From: Symsagittifera roscoffensis
Taxonomy: Eukaryota; Xenacoelomorpha; Acoela; Convolutidae
Direction of reading: 5' to 3'
Length of the DNA stretch: 64,000 nt
Assembly: GCF_963678635.1 (NCBI RefSeq)
Contig: NW_026970697.1
Span: 228,707-292,706, forward strand
Numbering within the stretch: position 1 is the stretch's first letter; each line of letters opens with the position of its first letter. This document shows positions 11,830 to 24,742 of this stretch, piece by piece. A program made the translations under genes and the position numbers. The notes beneath the pieces were generated by a model. It ran no database searches, was not told the DNA's origin, and worked only from the letters and a program-made list of their open reading frames with translations.

Positions 11830-14800
11830 CTAATGCTATTGATGGAAACATTTGACAAAGTATGAAATCATCACAGCTCAACATAAGATTGATAATTTTT
11901 TAACTTTAAACTGACTAGAGAAGTTTAGGATGACTCTTATAGTGAAATAAGGGTAAGTATTTGGAAAATTTCCAAGGCAGCATCTCGTAAAGGCAAACTT
12001 GCAAGTCTTTATTTTCAAGTAGACAAAAAGATCTTTAGAATTTTTTAAATCTTTTAAATAGGTAAAATTTTGATTAATTGAAGTTTTTGACTCTAGTAAT
12101 GATGATTTGTGCAAAAAAAAATAAATTGAAAAAGATGGTCGTTTTTTTTTAGTGATCAGAAATCATTAATTTTTTTCAGCTAGTTGTAAGCTAGTTTGCA
12201 GCATTATTTTTTTTTGTTTTCAGCAAAAAGAAATCAATAAAACGAAGCAACAAAAGATTTTTCTGTGAGAAAAAAAGACAGAATAACATACCAGCATAAC
12301 AAGAAACAAATTGATATGATTCTTTTTTACACATTTCAATGCGTTTCACGTAAATTTTTTATAATCAGAACGCTTTGTTATAATGTTCCACCTTCAATGA
12401 TTGGCCCGAACTACTATCTGAACATTACTTCTTTTAAAATTATCAAAACTTCGTAATTAAGAGTTAGTTCTTCAAGAATTTCATGACAACTTAACGAAAA
12501 GTTTGAAGTTTTTTTCAGAGTTTGCATTGATTTGCTTAATCTTCAATCACATACTGAGCTCTTGTTATGACTCTTCTATTTTATTTTGGGTAAAATTCTG
12601 ACTGAATTTTGGGTAGAATCCATTTATGCCAGAAATACAAGAGTTCCTTGTTTTTGTCAACCTTTTTTCGTCTGAAAAATGTTTTTTTCTCCAACTTATT
12701 TCCTGCTAAAAACAATTCATTTAAGCTATTCGCATTTATTCCCCCAGCTTACAGAATCGTGTTCATTAAAAGCGGAAATTAGACATCTCAAAAACTCGAG
12801 TTTAAACAATTAACAGTTGACAAATTCTGAAATCAGTACAACTCAGCATACGATTGTAAAACTTTCAAAAGTTCGCAGTAATTATTTTAAATTGAAAACA
12901 TATTTCTAAGTTTGACCCTTTCAGAGAATTTAGGGTAAAAATTAAGTTCCAGGGCTGCATCTTGTAATGGCAAACTTCCAAAATTTTCTTCTTTAATAGA
13001 CAAAAAAATAGTCTAATCTTAAATTGTGAAAAATTGGAAAGTTTTGAATTATTGAATTTTTTAGTGATGTAATACTGATTTCTGCAAAACAATACTAAAT
13101 TGAAAAAGATGGTTTTTAAGTTGCTAATCAGAAATCATCAATCACTTCATCTAGTTTTAAGCTAGGTTGTTGCATGTTTTTTTATACTTTCAGCAAAAAA
13201 AAGTTCATTAAAACAATAAAACAAAACGATTTTATCTGTGAGAAAAAAGAATGAAAATATACCATTCTTTTACTGGCATAACAAAAAAAACAAATTGATA
13301 CGATTCCTTTTTACACATTACAAAGCGATTCACATAGGTTTTTTTTAAAGAAAAAAACGCTTTCTAAAATTTTTCCACTTTCAATGATTGAACCCAACTA
13401 CTATCAGAAAGTTCAAAATTATCAAAACTAAGTAATTGAGTGTTAGTTTTTCAAGAACGCCATGACAATTTAGCAAAAAAAAACTGGATTTTTTTTAATT
13501 TATTTGCTTTGTTTTCAATCAGATACTGAGTTCCAGTTAAGAATCTTTTATTTTATTTTGGGTGAACATCTGACTGAATTTCGAGTAGAATCTATTTATG
13601 CCAGAAATCCAAGAGTTCATTGATTTTGTCAACCTGATTTCGTTTGAAAATGCTTTTTTTCTCCGATTTATTTCCTGTTAAAAACAATTCACTTGATCTT
13701 TTCGCATTTATTCCCCCGGCTTACAGAATTGTATTTAATAAAAGCGGAAAGTAGACATCGCAGAAAATTCGAAATTAAACAATTAAACAAATTATAAATT
13801 TTGTATCATCACAAATTAGCATAAGATTGTAAAACAATTATTTGAAATAGTTCCAGGGCAGCATCTCGTAATGGCAAACTTCCAAATCTTTATTCTTAAG
13901 TAGACAAAAAATAGTCTTATCTTAAATTGTGAAAAATTGAAAAGTTTTGAATCATTGAATTTTTTTAGTATAGTGATACTGATTTCTGCAAAAAATACTG
14001 AATTGAAAAAGATGGTTTTTAAGTTGGTAATATAAAATCATCAAACCCTTCATCTACTTTTAAGCTAGTTAGTTGCATACTTTTTTTTATACTTTCACCA
14101 AAAAACAAATTGAATAAAACTTTAAAACAAACTATTTCATCTGTGAGAAAAAAAGAGAAAAAATTATACCATTCTTCCACTGGCATAAGAAAAACAAAAT
14201 GATACCATTCCTTTTTACACACTACAAAGCGTTTCACGTAGGTTTCTTAGAAATAGAACGCTTTCTAATATTTTTTAACTTTAAATGATTGACACCAACT
14301 ACTATCAGAAAGTTACTTCTTTCAAAATTATCAAAACTAAGTAAATAAGTGCTAGTTCTTCAAGTATTTCATGACAATTTAGCAAAAAACTTTATTTTTT
14401 TTCTTAAAATTGCATTGTTTTCAATCAGATACTGAGCTACAGTTTTGACTTCTTTTCTAGTTACATTCAAACTTTCACTGAATTTTGAGAAGAATCTATT
14501 TTTGCCAGAAAGTCAAGAGTTCAATGATTTTGTCAACCTTCTTTTGTTTGAAAATGTTCTTTTTCTCCATTTTAATTCCTGTTAAAACAATTCAATTGAG
14601 CTTTTCGCATTTATTCCCCCGGCTTATAGAATTGTATTTATTAAAAGCGGAAAGTAGACCTCGCAAAACTCGAAATTTAACAATTAAACAAATGACAAAT
14701 TTTGGTATCATTACAACTTAGCATGAGATTGTAAAGCTTTCAAAAGTTCGCAGTAATTAGTTTCAATTGAATACATAATTCTAAGTTTGACTTTTTAGTG

Positions 14801-16560
14801 AATTTATGGTAATTAATTGAAATAGTTTCAGAGCAGCATCTCGTAATTTTCCGAATCTTTATTCTTAAGTGGACAAAAAAATAGCCTAAATTGTGAAAAA
14901 TTGGAAAATTGTGAATTATTGAATTTTTTGAGTCTACTAATACTGATTTCTGCGAAAAACACTAAATTTAAAAAGATGGTTTTTAAGTTGGTAATCAGAA
15001 ATCATTAAACACTTCATCTAGTTTTCAGCTAGGTTGTTGCATATTTGTTTATACTTTCAGCAAAAAAAATGAATAAAACATCAAAACAAACAATTTTATC
15101 TGTGAGAAAAAGACTAAAAAAACATACTTATTTTTTTACCGGCGTAACAAAAATAAAATGATACGATTTCTTTTTTACACACTACAAAGCGTTTCACGTA
15201 GGTTTTTTAGAAATAGAACGCTTTCTAATATTTTTCTGCTTTCAATGATTGAACCCAACTACTATCAGAAAGTTACTTCTTTCAAAATTATCAAAAGTAA
15301 GTGATTAAGTGCTAGTACTTCAAGTATTTCATGACAATTTAGCAAAAAATGTGAAGTTTTTTTAAAATTTGCATTGTTTTAAATCAGATACTGGGCTCCA
15401 CTTATTAATTTTCTATTTAATTTTGGGTGAATATCTGACTGAATTTTGAGTAGAATCTATTTATGCCAGAAATTCAAGAGTTCATTGATTTTGTCAACCT
15501 TCTTTCGTTTGAAAATGCTTTTTTCTCCAATTTATTTCCTGTTAAAAACAATTCAAATGAACTTTTCACACTTATTCTTCCTGCTTATAGAATTGTATTT
15601 CTTAAAAGTGCAAAGTAGACATCGCAAAACTCGAATTTAAACAATTAAACAAATGACAATTTTTGATATCATTACAACTTAGCATGAGATTGTAAAACTT
15701 TCAAAAGTTCGCAGTAATTAGTTTAAATTGAATAAATGAAACAAAGTTTGACGCTTTTAGTGAACTTAGGGTAATTATTTGAAATAGTTCCAGGGCAGCA
15801 TCTCGTAATGATAAACTTAATTCTTAATTCTTTATTCTTAAGTAGACAAAAAAAGTTGGAAAGTTTTGTATTTTTGAATTTTTTGAGTCTAGTAATACTG
15901 ATTTCTGCAGAAAATACTAAATTGAAAAAGATGGTTTTTAAGTTGGTAATCAGAGATCATCAAACACTTCATCTAGTTTTAAGCTAGGTTGTTGCATATT
16001 TTTTTATACTTTCAGCAAAAAAAAATTTTTGAGTCTTTCAGCAAAAAAAATTTTGCAAAAAAATTGAATAAAGCAATAAAACAGACAATCTGTGAGAAAA
16101 AAGACTGAAAAACATTCCTTTTTTTTACAGGCGTAACAAAAATAAACTGATACGATTCCGTTTTACACACTACAAAGCGTTTCACGTAGATTTTTTATAA
16201 ATAGAACGCTTTCTAATATTTTTCTACTTTCTATGATTGACCCCAATTGTTATCAGAAAGTTACTTCCTTCAAAGTTATCAAAACTAAGTAATTAAGTGC
16301 TAGTTCTGCCGGTATTTCATGACATTTTAGCAAAAAATTTGAATTTTTTTTACTAAAAATTGCATTGTTTTCAATCAAATACTGAGCTACAGATTTGACT
16401 TCTTTTTTAGTTACAGTGCAACTTTGACTGAATTTTGGCACGAATCTATTTATGCCAGAAATCCAAGAACTTTCATTGATTGGTCAACATTTTTTCGTTT
16501 GAATCATGCTTTTTCTCCTATTTTTTTCCCATTGAGAAACAGTTCATTCACTTATTGAAA
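11830..16560. repeat. Tandem array, five units of about 0.95 kb
   Basis: A landmark, AAGATGGT (followed by TTTTAAGTTG in most units), lies at 12,132, 13,106, 14,009, 14,973 and 15,928, giving spacings of 974, 903, 964 and 955 bp. Other landmarks recur in the same order: CAGCATCTCGTAATGG, CTAGTTTTAAGCTAG, ACAAAGCGTTTCACGTAGG, ATTCCCCCGGCTTA and GCCAGAAATCCAAGAGTTCA. Units are visibly diverged with many indels, so this is an old array. Each unit contains CT-rich tracts and T-runs like intron or satellite DNA. No coding frame is conserved across units. A fragment of a sixth unit lies at 17,430-17,620. Confidence 0.88.
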
Positions 16561-16919
16561 AAAATATATTTATAAAACTGAGATATTTAAAAAACGAGCC
16601 ATACTGAACTACTTGAAAATCGCAATTGTTCTTTATGAGCAATTTTCTAAGCTACGTTTTTGTGGTGTGTATATCGAGCTACAAATTGCGTTGGTCTAAT
16701 AAGGCTTAAATTGAACGCAAAACTTTTTTCATTTCAAATTATCTCGCAATTGGTGGTTTACTATTTCGATGTTCGGCTTTCATCATTTTATTGATAAGCG
16801 TGAAAAAACTATCTGAAATTTTCTGAAAACGAAAAAATCAAGTTTAAATTTTGATAATTGGTATAATCAGGTTAAATCGCTTTTCTAGATTATTTTTTTC
16901 ATACTAAAAGTTTGTTTTG

Positions 16920-17046
16920 CTTTTGTTTTAGTTTTATTTCAAGCCCTTCAAGTTCTAAAAAACATTAATTTGATGTCAAACAGCTAGTTTTAGTTTTGTT
17001 TCAAGCCCTTCAAGTTCTAAAACAATTTCATTTGATGTCAAACAGC
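16920..17046 (+). repeat. Two tandem ~60-bp repeats
   Basis: TTTCAAGCCCTTCAAGTTCT ... TTTGATGTCAAACAGCT occurs twice in tandem. Confidence 0.9.
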
Positions 17047-17429
17047 TTACACATTCTTATAAAATTTTGAGAAATAAAGGTTCGTAGTTTGATACAATTT
17101 TCCCTTTGAGTCTTATTGAACAATAATACATTGTTCTTGCGAACAACTCTGAAAATTTTTGTTCAAATAATTTGAGTCCGAATAATTTGAGTCAAGTGAT
17201 TACGATTTGTTAAAAAGTTTTAGATTGCTTAGGGCCCATTTTCTTAATTATTAGATGAGTACGGCTTCAATTGCTTAAACAAGCTAAGATTACTTTCAAT
17301 TAAAGGGATAAGTTATTGGAGAAAAAAAATCGATGCATTGTTTTGCGATGATCAGTTGGCGATGGTTATCAGCAAACAATCTTGCTTTATGGATCAGTCA
17401 AAAAAATAGTACCTTAAAATTGTACCAAT

Positions 17430-17620
17430 ATTACTTTTAAAATCAATAAGTGCCCAGCCTAAAACTTTCGCAGAAATTGAAACTCTGGTAGACTTTTAAG
17501 TTGTCAAAATAGGAAACATTTTGAGCTTTTGATGTTTTTGAGTCTAGTATTAATGATATGTGCGAAAAAAAAATTACATTAAAAAAGATAGTTAATACAG
17601 TAGCAAACCGAAATTTTCTC
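17430..17620. repeat. Detached fragment of the 0.95-kb array unit
   Basis: GTTTTTGAGTCTAGTA followed by an AAAAAGAT landmark matches the inner part of the array units about 0.9 kb after the array ends. Confidence 0.55.
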
Positions 17621-17742
17621 CGGTGTCGACATGACACCACTAGTCTACAGTGGTGACATCCAGATTTTCGCCTACTCGGTTTGCGACAAAGACTGGTTGC
17701 TATAAAGTTGAACGAAGCCATTGGAACAATATCGTGCTGTCT

Positions 17743-18000
17743 ATGCACCTGAATACATCGTTTATCGGGATAGTAAGTGCTTTATTATTATCCTCCACAG
17801 CTTGCAATTACGATTTAGGTAGAGGTAGCCGTAGTTCTCATTGGCGCTACTCACGCATCACTCAGAATGAAGGAGATTTTGATCTCTTGAGTATCCAAGG
17901 TGCGCACGACGAAATTCCACTGCACGAAAGACCTCTTTCAAATTATCACCAATATACGCCACTCAAACCGCAGACGGAAAAAAGAGTACGGAAATATTAG
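17743..18000 (+). CDS. Possible small secreted protein or exon, unrecognised
   Basis: 85 codons from the ATG at 17,743. The first ~21 residues, MHLNTSFIGIVSALLLSSTAC, look like a signal peptide: a short polar start, a hydrophobic core (FIGIVSALLL) and small residues before Cys. The remainder is hydrophilic, rich in Arg/Ser/His/Tyr, with a dibasic KR near the end. The frame is open further upstream (to 17,650), but I prefer the internal Met because it gives the clean signal sequence. Local GC is higher than in the flanking array DNA, which favours real or recently real coding sequence. There is no homologue I recognise and no clear promoter or splice sites. A chance open frame inside an inserted element is a fair alternative. 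Confidence 0.28.
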   Translation: MHLNTSFIGIVSALLLSSTACNYDLGRGSRSSHWRYSRITQNEGDFDLLSIQGAHDEIPLHERPLSNYHQYTPLKPQTEKRVRKY

Positions 18001-19418
18001 CTGATCTAAATTGGGTAGGCCAGATTGCCACTCTAGAAAATTTCTAGTCATTTTTTCGGGAAGGGGGTCATCTCCACAATTCTTTCTAGAGGAGATGTGA
18101 TTGAACTAACAGTGTTTGGACCGATCAACCTGATGGGGTCAAAGACTAATGAGACGAAGCTTAGGGCCGTGCGCTGTGTATCATTGTTTTTCATTTCTCT
18201 GTTTAGACCTCGGCTGCAACTAAAGTGTCATATATGTGGTCCCAGTTTAAACCTGGTACATATGATACATTTTTTTTACCTTCACTGCCTAAACTTCTTT
18301 CGTCCTGACCTACTTCGTTACTTGACGTACTTAATTTTTTTCGCATATTACGTACAATGCTGACATTTTTTGTCAATTTAAAATCTCCCACTTGAAAAAA
18401 TTCTATAAAATCTTTACCTTCCGATCTTTAATTAAAGACCCATCCAATGAGAAGACCAATGGCAAAATGATAACTCTGACTTTTATTTTGGCGGTACTCA
18501 TGAGAAAGCCTATACTGACATCGTGACCTAATATTTTTTCTGCATCCGCAAATCCGCTTTCGGCTGGGTTGACGTGTTTCAAAGGGGAAGATTACTCTGG
18601 CAACTTGGAAACATTGATTATTTCTGAAACTGTTTTAATTTCTTTTTCGACCAGCGTAGTCAGAGAAAAAAAATTCCGGATTAAGTTCATATCTGACCGT
18701 TAGTTCAATTTGTTCTGAGGCAATAAATTCAGTTGAATTGATTAAGTTTATACTTAACTCAATTTCGCCATCTGTCAAATTGCGTGTAAGTGCCAGATCA
18801 GATGACAAAAACGAATGTTTGCAGGCTGAGTCATAAAACACAAGAGCTTTAGTTTCCTAAGTACTGGATGATATTGATAGAGTTATGATAGCCATTAGGC
18901 CCTTGATATTCATTAAAAATGTGCACAGGTGCAGTTTTGAGCGTTTGGCCTTGATTTCGTTTTAAATGAGGGAGTCGTTATAATTACGGGGAGTGCACTG
19001 CCAGATGAACTAGTTTCCAGAGTACGGTCTGGAAGGATGCACTCAGCTTTATGCAATTAATTATTGCGTGCGCTCCTCCTACAATCAGGTTTGAGACCTG
19101 TTTTCAGTGAGGGATATTTTCTAGACATGCGGGTTCCTTAAAGGCAAGAAAAACAAATCTTAATCTCAGGGCTGATTTAAGCGCCTTGACTTTGGGTATT
19201 TTCTTTGAAGACGCTACGTTTCCAAAGTAGAAGCTTGCAGTTTTGTCTCAGTTTTGTTTGTGGTTTTCCTGAACTTATTTGTTTGTGAAGAGTTATCTTT
19301 CTTTTCACGATATGGGTGTTACGCTCATGCGCTTCAGCTTTGTCTTCAAGGCAATCATTGAAGTCTAGTAAAATTGGAGCGTGCAGATCGCGCTTAGTGG
19401 TAACTTCACTTGATACCG
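18001..19418. other. No gene recognised
   Basis: Mixed-composition DNA. Codons immediately before 19,419 (about 19,310-19,418) stay open in the frame of the R-unit relic and may be its upstream part (Ser/Arg-rich). Nothing else is supported. Confidence 0.4.
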
Positions 19419-20466
19419 TTGATGCTACTACAAGTGATGCTTATGATGCTGTCGGATTTATGTATCTTAGCGTGTAGTTTATTATTAAGTCTTTCCAGAT
19501 TTGTACGGACGACAAGTTTTGGTTGACTACAATCCAGACCGGATTGTAATTGTATTGAACAAGTTTCCCTTGCAACAATGCATTTTTTCGGTTAACGGCA
19601 AGGATGACTTTGAATACTGTACGGTGATCAGAGCAGACGTTGATTGATACGAAGCAGAATCAAAATGATGCGACCGCTGTACTATTGATGGTACAAAATC
19701 CGGCTGGCTATGCAGAAGTGAAATATTAGTTACACTTTGTGCTGTTTGGCACTGCTTTTATGTGGTAACCATTTCCACCAGCGTTGTTTGAAATATATGA
19801 AATGGATGCTTGCATTTTTGGGATGAATGCCGCAAGAGGTCCGTACTGTGGTGCACAAGTTAAAAAAAGAGTAGTACAACATACAGCGGACAAAGTCGGT
19901 TTGTGCAGAAACCCGAAAATGAAAAGAGATCTGGTGTTTTTGTACGAATCAAGCCAGGGTGACACGAATGAGAGGAGGAGCGCAAGACCGACTATAACAA
20001 AGTACCATCAAGATTTGAGACCCAGTTAAACAATCCGTAAATGAGATCTCAACCAAATCAGAGACATATGATTCAAGTAGGAGCAGATTGAAAACACATT
20101 GTAAGCTAGTCATTTTCTGATCGGATAACGGATGCACAGGTCGACACGAGGCTGATAATTTTTGAAAAACATTCTTCCAGAGGAAAATTTGGATATCAAT
20201 TACTAGATGAATGTAGTACCTGCAACCCGTGTTGACAGATGTCATTGAATTGAATTAGAATGATTGACTTTACAAAGAACTTTAAGTGAAAATTCAATAC
20301 TGAGACTTCCAACTCATATGGATATTTTGGTTTTCTATCTACTGTAAGCAAAAAATTTTCTGTCACTCTTGGAGAGTGGTAGGTAGTGCTTATGCTTTTA
20401 TCTTGATGATACTCTTAGGTACGTTATGATACTTTATTAACTTACTATGCCGAGGTCAGTTTAACC
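19419..20466 (+). repeat. R unit copy 1 (1.05 kb) with unrecognised coding relic
   Basis: First copy of a ~1.05-kb unit. One plus frame reads through the unit as peptides separated by stops: DAYDAVGFMYLS, then TDDKFWLTTIQTGL, then TLIDTKQNQNDATAVLLM, then a last open stretch 19,784-20,029 (81 aa; GPYCGAQVKKR...QHTADKVGLCRNP). The stops fall at the same codons as in the other copies. I do not recognise the protein. The last part has spaced Cys residues but no zinc-finger pattern I can name. Confidence 0.7.
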
Positions 20467-21020
20467 TAATGCTACTACAATTGATGCTTATGATGCTGTC
20501 GGAGCTATGTATGTTAGCGGGTAGGTTGTTAATAAGTGTATACAGATATGCACGGACGACAAGTTGTGGTTGACCAAAATCCAGACCGGATTGTAATTGT
20601 ATTGAACAAGTTTCCCTTGCAACAATGCATTTTTTCGGTTAACGACAAGGATGACATTGAATACTGTACGGTGATCGGATCAGACGTTGATTGACACGAA
20701 GCAGAAGCAAAGTGATGCGACCGCTGTACTATTGATGATACAAAATCCGGCTGGCTATGCGGAAGTGAAATATTAGTTACACGTTGTGCTGTTTGGCCTT
20801 GCTTTTATGTGGTAACCATTTCCACCAGCGTTGTTTGAAATATCTAAAATGGATGTTTGCATTATTGGGGTGAAGGGCGTAAGAGATCCTTACTGTGGTG
20901 CACAAGTTAAAAAAAGAGTAGCACAACATACAGCGGACAAAGTCGGTTTATGTTGAAACCCGAAAAAGAAAAAAGATCTGGGGTTTTTGTACGAATCAAG
21001 CCATGGTGACACGAATTAGT
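20467..21020 (+). repeat. R unit copy 2, truncated
   Basis: Second copy, lost after about 550 bp. It has the same upstream peptides and the same stops as copy 1. The downstream half is replaced by unrelated AT-rich DNA. Confidence 0.75.
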
Positions 21021-22243
21021 TCATGAGTTTTGCACAAAAATCCATTATAATCGATTACTTTTATATTATAATCCTTTTTGTTTGCCCATTTTGTCTTCGA
21101 AGTTGCATCTAACTTGTTGATACATTATGTTTTTGTAGATGTTGGTTCCTGTGAAAAGTTTGAAACATGTTTAAAAACTTCATTATAATTCAATTTTTTT
21201 CTTCCTCATTAGAGTTTTTTCAAATGCACGTTTCAAGCTTTTTAACCTCCAAAATTGAATTAGTTTCATGATTGATTATGATGATTTATTTTTAATACTG
21301 CGGAAATTTTTCATTTAAAACGAAAAGATCTCTATGAAACATTTGTTTGTGGTATTTTTTTGTATCCAGACGAACCAAAGTGTGAAAAAAGATCTCTCTT
21401 TTAGAGATTCTGTTCTTGGCACAAAAATAAAAATCCATAAGAAATCGTTTATAACTGTTTTTAAGAGTTTTTTGTATGACTATAATCAATTATGATCAAT
21501 TAAAAAGGATTTTATTCTCTTGGAAAATATCACGGCCATAGTGAATTAAAAATCCTTTGAACATCTGATTTTGGTAAATACAATCGATTATATTTGTCCA
21601 AAAATCATCAGAATAATCAGTTATATTTGAATATTTACGCCTAATTTTGAATGCGGGTACAAGTTTAGTATTCATTAGGGTTGAATGAAAGATCAGTTTT
21701 AGTATGAGAAGTGTTTTGATTGAAAAAAAAACTGTCTCAATTTCTTTTTACTCAAAACTATCTTAGTTTGAAGCTAACAAATCTTAATTTGAGACACTAC
21801 ATAGCTCAAAATGCAATTTCGATCCTCATTTTTAGGCTTTTTAATTCAAATTAAACAAAGTTTAAACCATTCGACTCAAAACAAAACTTTTTACTTTATT
21901 TTCACTTTTGAACAATTTGAAGACAGATTTTGTCCATCAGCAAAGCAATCATCTGATGAATTCAACTATTTTTCAAACAAGAACTTTTTGGGTAGCAGCC
22001 TGTGAGAGTTGTCACATAGAAAGGACAAACTATCTAAGATACCGCACTCAAACTGTAATGGTATATCGATATAGCCTAAAATTCACATCATGCAAAGTAT
22101 ATTCAATTGAAGTTTGAAAAGTTTTGACTCATAGTTTTCAGAAAAGATGTGATCAGAAAAGATCAAGTTAACTTTTATAGCTCATAGTTGTCAATTGAAA
22201 TAATGATTAGGGAATTATTTAAATTAAGACATTTTGATTGAAA
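21021..22243. other. No gene recognised
   Basis: AT-rich interval between R unit copy 2 and the RING/MATH pseudogene. Small open frames have no supporting features. Confidence 0.45.
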
Positions 22244-23282
22244 TCAGAGGAGCGAAAGATTTTTTATTTCAAATTTGACAGCTATTGTAGCAGGTTTAAT
22301 AATCAATCCATTCTGAAAATTTACCACATCCTTATGTAGTTTGAATTTTTCCCAACCCCAATTTTGGTGAGCACCTTCATTAAACTCCAGTGTGGCAAAT
22401 CCTTGGTACACATTTTTGAGCTCATAAGTGTTCAGAAGGGTTATTCTAAATTCAATTCGAAGTTTCCACGTTGTATTCGGTGTAAGAGAATCAATCTGCA
22501 GAAACAGGCCGAGCTATTCTACACCATCAAATTTTTTTCAAATGCGTTCTAGCTCTGTAGTTAAACTCTCGAACATTATAAGCTGAAGAGAACATGTGCA
22601 TCTGTTTAAATTGAGAGGGTAAATTTTCAATTAGTGATGTGAATTCAAAAGGCTTCAATTTTTCATTCACAACCCAGTGCTGGCTAATATCGATGAAATT
22701 CGAATTTAGAAACATCAGTAGTTCTGGACTTTTGGTCACTTTGTTTCCGTCGGAAGCTAGTTTTACAGTTGCTTTAAGTTTCGCTCGTTTTTCTAGCTCA
22801 ACTTGTCTCAAATGCAGCTACTTGATATCGTTAGCCACTTGCGATAGTTGCAAATCTAGGTCTTCTGAATCAGGTAACAAAACCTGGGCTTGCTGTTTCA
22901 AAATTGTATTATAACTCGTTAAATTGTGGTTAGAATGATCAGAATCAATACATGGAAGGCACAATGGAATTTCACGATTTCTACACCATAATGTTTTATC
23001 TTGAGTGCACTTTTGACCGCATACTCAGTTTCCATCATTTACAACCAAAGATCCAATTGCGTCCCGAATTCCATAGAGAGGATTTAGATCACTGACTTTG
23101 ACTTGGAATACTTTAGTGCAAACTGCGCACTTCGAAGCTCGATCACTGTTGTGCTTGATAAAGTTCAGACAGGTTTTGGGGGGACCGCAATATGAGTGTC
23201 CACAAGGTAACGCTCGTGGAATCACAAAAATTTCCATGCAGATTTAGCATTTGAGGGAATCGGCTAGGTTAGCTGCTGCCAT
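22244..23282 (-). pseudogene. RING - B-box - coiled coil - MATH protein (TRIM37-like), pseudogene
   Basis: On minus, from an ATG at 23,282, one frame runs to 22,527 broken by only three stops: TAA inside the RING, TGA just before the B-box, TAG in the linker. RING: LKC(stop)IC, then PCGHSYCG and KCAVCTKVF (about residues 11-52). B-box-like zinc site: CGQKC...WC......CLPC...DH..H (about residues 87-120). A charged helical stretch follows. From about 22,600 it reads into the start of a MATH domain; after a one-base frame change near 22,530 it continues (WKLRIEFRITLLN, NWGWEKFKLH) to a stop at 22,244-22,246. RING plus B-box plus MATH is the architecture of TRIM37-type E3 ubiquitin ligases. The three different stops and the frameshift make it non-functional. 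The absence of introns in this stretch suggests a retro-copy or an intron-poor gene family. Confidence 0.72.
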
Positions 23283-23334
23283 AGTTTGCACAATAAGATA
23301 TGTTTATGTATTTTATTACAATCATCAGTAAAAA

Positions 23335-24742
23335 AAATGAGAAATCTTTTCGACCGAATAAAGAAGTCAAATGTGTATTAAGTATTTGATTGAACAAATT
23401 AAGCATTGTGAAAGTTAGAAAGCTGCTCAATTTATAAAGGCCACATTAAAAAAGCCAAGCTTAAGCATGGCAGTTTTTTAATTCTGGCGACATTTCATAA
23501 TACCAAGATAGAGTATAGATCAATTAAATGTTTGATACATCTATTCAATGCAGCGTTGAAAAAAAAAACTATAATTTAATGCCTGGTAAATTATAAGTAC
23601 GAAAATGTTATTTTTAAAATTAGAAACTTTTTTGGTAATTCTACGCATGATAAAAAAAATCTAGAATCGTAAGTACAGAGAAATATGTAATCAATTTTCT
23701 CGTTTTCCATATTCGGCCTTACGTGTAGTAGTTTTGTAGAATTATAAGGTAATATTTTGCGGGGGGCGGTATAGTCTAACTGGGTTTTCCTACTTTTTGC
23801 AATCCGACGGTATGAACACTTCATGCTTGTGTTTTTTGCGTGTTTCAGTTAATTTCCTTATCACCTTTTTTTAAATTGACCTTTGGTGAGGTACATGAAA
23901 CACTATGTGAAATTGTCTACGTGTGTTTGATCAATAGAAAGAAAAATTGTATTACCATCTGTTTTTTAAAAGTATTTTCACAGTTAGATTTTTATTTGTT
24001 CTTCATAGTCATTTCAAAGCATAGAAATCCATCGTCTTAATTAAACTTTTCACCAACAATTTTTATAATGCTGACTCTGAACATCATTTTGTTATAGTCA
24101 TATTTTTCAGGGTTGTTTTTTGATGTACCAAACACTTATTTGGGCTTTTTCCACCTTTTTTGAATTATTAAGAATTTGATAGGCATCGGTGAAATATTAA
24201 GATTCAGTTATACCTCAAACCTCATTTGATGTATCAATCGAATCAAAGTTTTCAGTTTCCCTATATCCTTGTCATAAAAAAGAAAAAAGTGTTTCTATTA
24301 ATCAGTTTATAAGAAAGAATTCGACAAGAATTGATGACATCAAAAATAAACTAATCAAGGTTTTGATTGTTCATCGTCTGACCAAACTGATAAATTGATC
24401 TAATGAAAACGGAAATTTTCCAGCATTATTGAAAAGTGTTTGACGTGAGGATATATGAGTACATGGATCAACTTAAATTCTTTTATGTCAAGCAATATAG
24501 ACTCAGATTGAAGCATAGTACCATTGATGAAATAGCTGGATTTACTGAAAAAAGTTCGAATTTCCAAAAGTATCAATATAATTCCGGGTGTTCTGATTGA
24601 TTTAAAAACTCGTTTCCTACACTGATTAATTCTATCCTGATCAATAAATTGGTTTGTTTTGGCTCGGATGGGCCATGTTCAAATCGCAGAAAAGCTATCT
24701 TTCAAATAGAGTTCAATATCTCGAAATGAATGGTATAAGATC
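23335..24742 (+). repeat. Duplicated block D, copy 1
   Basis: Closely matches 27,457-28,930 in order and orientation: the GAATAAAGAAGTCAAATGTG start, the TGGCGACATTTCAT landmark, a 120-bp near-identical stretch around TGACCTTTGGTGAGGTACAT, then LINE sequence. It ends abruptly at 24,742 where R unit copy 3 begins. A ~90-bp stretch present in copy 2 (about 28,530-28,615) is missing here. Confidence 0.88.
24215..24742 (+). pseudogene. LINE reverse transcriptase relic, copy A (truncated)
   Basis: Decayed RT of a non-LTR element inside block D. Near its end one frame reads SYLSNRVQYLEMNGI (24,692-24,736), the conserved block before the catalytic motif in Jockey/CR1-type RTs. Upstream pieces match the corresponding parts of copy B. 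It is cut off by the junction with R unit copy 3, before the catalytic motif. Confidence 0.6.

Noticed and set aside
18635-18841. 68-aa minus frame with a natural-looking composition.
   Set aside because: No recognisable domain, no splice or promoter signals, and no second copy to test conservation.
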